Assembly (NCBI GenBank): GCA_905193485.1
Contig: CAJJOX010000106.1
Coordinates: 1 to 7,491 of the forward strand
DNA length: 7,491 nucleotides
Reading direction: 5' to 3'
Source of the DNA: an uncultured Porphyromonadaceae bacterium
Lineage (GTDB): Bacteria; Bacteroidota; Bacteroidia; Bacteroidales; Muribaculaceae
Within the stretch, counting starts at the first letter, position 1. Each line of letters opens with the position of its first letter. Shown here one piece after another: positions 6,310 to 7,491 of the stretch. The notes under the pieces are model-generated. The model had not been told where the DNA came from and ran no database searches. It saw only the letters and a program-made list of their open reading frames with translations. Both the position numbers and the translations under genes were made by a program.

Positions 6310-7197
6310 TCAGATGGCAGAGCCGATGACGAGCAATGCGAGTGAAAACATCAGAATGGCGAGGTCAAAGGCTTTGGCGCGGACATTGCGTTCGTGCAGT
6401 GCCAATACGCCGAATAGGAACGGCACTATGACACTGCCGCGTCTGATCATCGATACGATGGCAATCATTGATCCAGGAAGCGAGAGCGAATAGAAATAGG
6501 CTATGTCGGCTGCCGTAAGAAACAATGCGATCAACGGAATGGTCCAGCGCCACGAGAAACTGTCGGCGTTGCCGCGCTTTTTTTTGCTGCGTGAAATGAT
6601 CCATAATGTAAGCCCCATGATCAGGCATTGATAGAGTGAATACCATGACTGGACATCCAGCGGGCGGTAGAATCGCATCAGATACTTGTCGTAGAGCGCC
6701 GAGATGGCGCCGAGCACGGTGGCTCCGGCCGCCATCCAAAGCCATCGGCTGTGACGCAACGAAAACCCCTCTTTCGCGCCAAGGCGCGAGATGAAAAACA
6801 ATGATGCGAAGCCGAGAAGTATTCCACACCATTGAATCGGGTTGAGCCGCTCGCCGAAAATGGCTACGGCTCCTGCGAGCACAAGCAGCGGACGTGATGC
6901 ATTGATCGGACCCTGGATGGTCAGCGGCAGATGTTTTATGGCAAAATATCCCAAGATCCATGATCCCAGCACGATCAGCGATTTGACGATGATGAGCAGA
7001 TGTCCGCGCGGAGTGCCGCCGAGTCCGGTGCTTCCGGAGATTAACTCTGAAATTATTATAGGTGACATCAGAATGGCTCCGAAAAGAGTGTTGAGCATCA
7101 GCACCGCAAGCACATTGTTTCCTCGCAACGACAGTTTTTTCATGATGTCGTAACATCCCAGCGACAGTGCCGAACAAATAGCAAGAAATATCCACAT
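6310..7197 (-). CDS. DMT-superfamily (EamA) transporter
   Basis: A 295-residue membrane protein from the ATG at 7197. The frame runs up to an ATG at 7299, but that extension is Phe/His-rich, overlaps the promoter box at 7221-7228, and would put an odd segment before the first helix, so I prefer 7197. Ten hydrophobic segments fall in two halves (about 1-138 and 152-294), the EamA duplication. Each half ends near the family's Glu motif: FGERLNP (114-120) and LHERN (267-271). The halves also share a related segment, NASRPLLVLAGAV and RRGSVIVPFLFGV. The KKKR at 205-208 is a charged loop between helices 7 and 8. Members export or import small metabolites across the inner membrane; nothing here identifies the substrate. 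Length is normal for the family. It converges on the fucosidase operon and seems functionally separate from it. Confidence 0.9.
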   Translation of the reverse strand: MWIFLAICSALSLGCYDIMKKLSLRGNNVLAVLMLNTLFGAILMSPIIISELISGSTGLGGTPRGHLLIIVKSLIVLGSWILGYFAIKHLPLTIQGPINASRPLLVLAGAVAIFGERLNPIQWCGILLGFASLFFISRLGAKEGFSLRHSRWLWMAAGATVLGAISALYDKYLMRFYRPLDVQSWYSLYQCLIMGLTLWIISRSKKKRGNADSFSWRWTIPLIALFLTAADIAYFYSLSLPGSMIAIVSMIRRGSVIVPFLFGVLALHERNVRAKAFDLAILMFSLALLVIGSAI

Positions 7198-7220
7198 AGT
7201 CCTGTCAGAAATTGTGGCTG

Positions 7221-7228
7221 CAAAGATG
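7221..7228 (-). promoter_or_regulatory. Candidate -7 box of the DMT transporter gene
   Basis: On the minus strand this reads CATCTTTG, one mismatch from TAnnTTTG, and is followed by CAG. It would start a transcript roughly 15-20 bases before the ATG at 7197. A T-rich block ending in CG lies about 20 bases further upstream at the -33 position, without an exact TTTG. Confidence 0.5.
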
Positions 7229-7393
7229 CAAATAAAATGTGAAATGCGAAAAAACAGGAAATGGATTTCCAGAAAACTGCGGTCGTAATGAACATGCACG
7301 GCACAGTTTCTTTTTTGCGGTGTCGTGATTTGCGAATAATGTCAATGGACTCTTGCTGCCGGTTTACCTTTTGGGAGCGGGGGCAGCTGCCGC

Positions 7394-7491
7394 TTAATAG
7401 ACGCTGACGATGAGATCTCTTTCAAGTCGCAGTGACCGGATGGCCGCGGGTGGGGAGGTGGCGGCCGCGGGGGCCGGTTCGGGGGGCGGGG
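7394..7491 (-). CDS. C-terminal fragment of an unidentified protein (31 residues, N-terminus beyond right edge)
   Basis: On the minus strand one frame is open from the window edge to a TAA at 7394-7396. It encodes a Pro/Ala-rich stretch (PPPEPAPAAATSPPAA) followed by a short charged, then hydrophobic end, IRSLRLERDLIVSVY. The change from a flexible linker-like part to an amphipathic C-terminus, then a stop, looks like a real gene end. I do not recognise the family. The DNA of the linker part is extremely GC-rich (34 of the last 51 plus-strand bases are G), unlike the rest of the window, so low-complexity coding or a poor-quality sequence end are both possible. It reads toward the transporter gene, which has its own promoter about 165 bases on. 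Much of the support is the coherence of a short peptide, so confidence is limited. Confidence 0.4.
   Translation of the reverse strand, partial: PPPEPAPAAATSPPAAIRSLRLERDLIVSVY

Noticed and set aside
6365..7195. A 276-codon minus-strand frame overlapping the DMT transporter
   Set aside because: It is a shifted reading of the same strand, rich in His, Arg and Ser with no membrane pattern, whereas the other frame gives a textbook ten-helix EamA protein.
7387..7491. Possible Illumina adapter read-through followed by poly-G at the right end
   Set aside because: Short in-order matches to Nextera-type adapter pieces (GACGCTG, ACGA, AGATCTC, GTCGC) and the G-rich end caught my eye, but aligning them needs several mismatches and gaps, and the minus strand reads as a coherent protein end. 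Read coverage would settle it.
1..7491. CRISPR arrays, tRNA or rRNA genes, insertion sequences, phage or toxin-antitoxin genes
   Set aside because: I saw no regularly spaced repeats, no cloverleaf or rRNA segments, and no transposase, integrase or terminal inverted repeats on either strand.

Overview
The window looks like chromosomal DNA from a gut Bacteroidales bacterium, most likely a Muribaculaceae-like or Bacteroides/Prevotella-related lineage. The reasons are the gene content (host-glycan glycosidases with signal peptides), the lack of Shine-Dalgarno sequences, AT-rich leaders, promoter -7 boxes close to the Bacteroidales TAnnTTTG consensus, and a large protein ending in the short 'FYNLQGVR...GIYVIRRG...KVYIK' tail common in secreted Bacteroidales proteins. 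The genus is inference.

Layout: (1) 1-1272, minus strand: the first 424 residues of a secreted GH92 alpha-mannosidase whose C-terminal half lies beyond the left edge. (2) 1273-1501: a divergent control region with a perfect -7 box for the GH92 gene, a 22-base dyad just upstream of it, a run of nine G, and a weaker -7 box for the rightward operon. (3) 1502-3022, plus: a secreted GH29 alpha-L-fucosidase with a C-terminal F5/8 type C (CBM32-like) module. (4) 3041-6220, plus: an 18-base gap, then a 1059-residue secreted multi-module protein with no recognisable catalytic domain, two degenerate GEVED-like units and a C-terminal sorting-type tail. (5) 6248-6281: a rho-independent terminator for the rightward operon. 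(6) 6310-7197, minus: a ten-helix DMT/EamA-family inner-membrane transporter with its own promoter. (7) 7394-7491, minus: what looks like the C-terminal 31 residues of another gene with a Pro/Ala-rich linker, in extremely GC-rich sequence.

How the parts fit: GH92 exo-mannosidase plus GH29 fucosidase plus a large adhesive or glycan-binding protein suggests a locus for trimming fucosylated, mannose-containing host glycans such as N-glycans or mucin glycans. No SusC/SusD pair, sensor or sulfatase is visible, so this is at most one part of a polysaccharide utilisation locus. The DMT transporter and the right-edge fragment appear unrelated. The least explained element is the fucosidase-linked 1059-residue protein.
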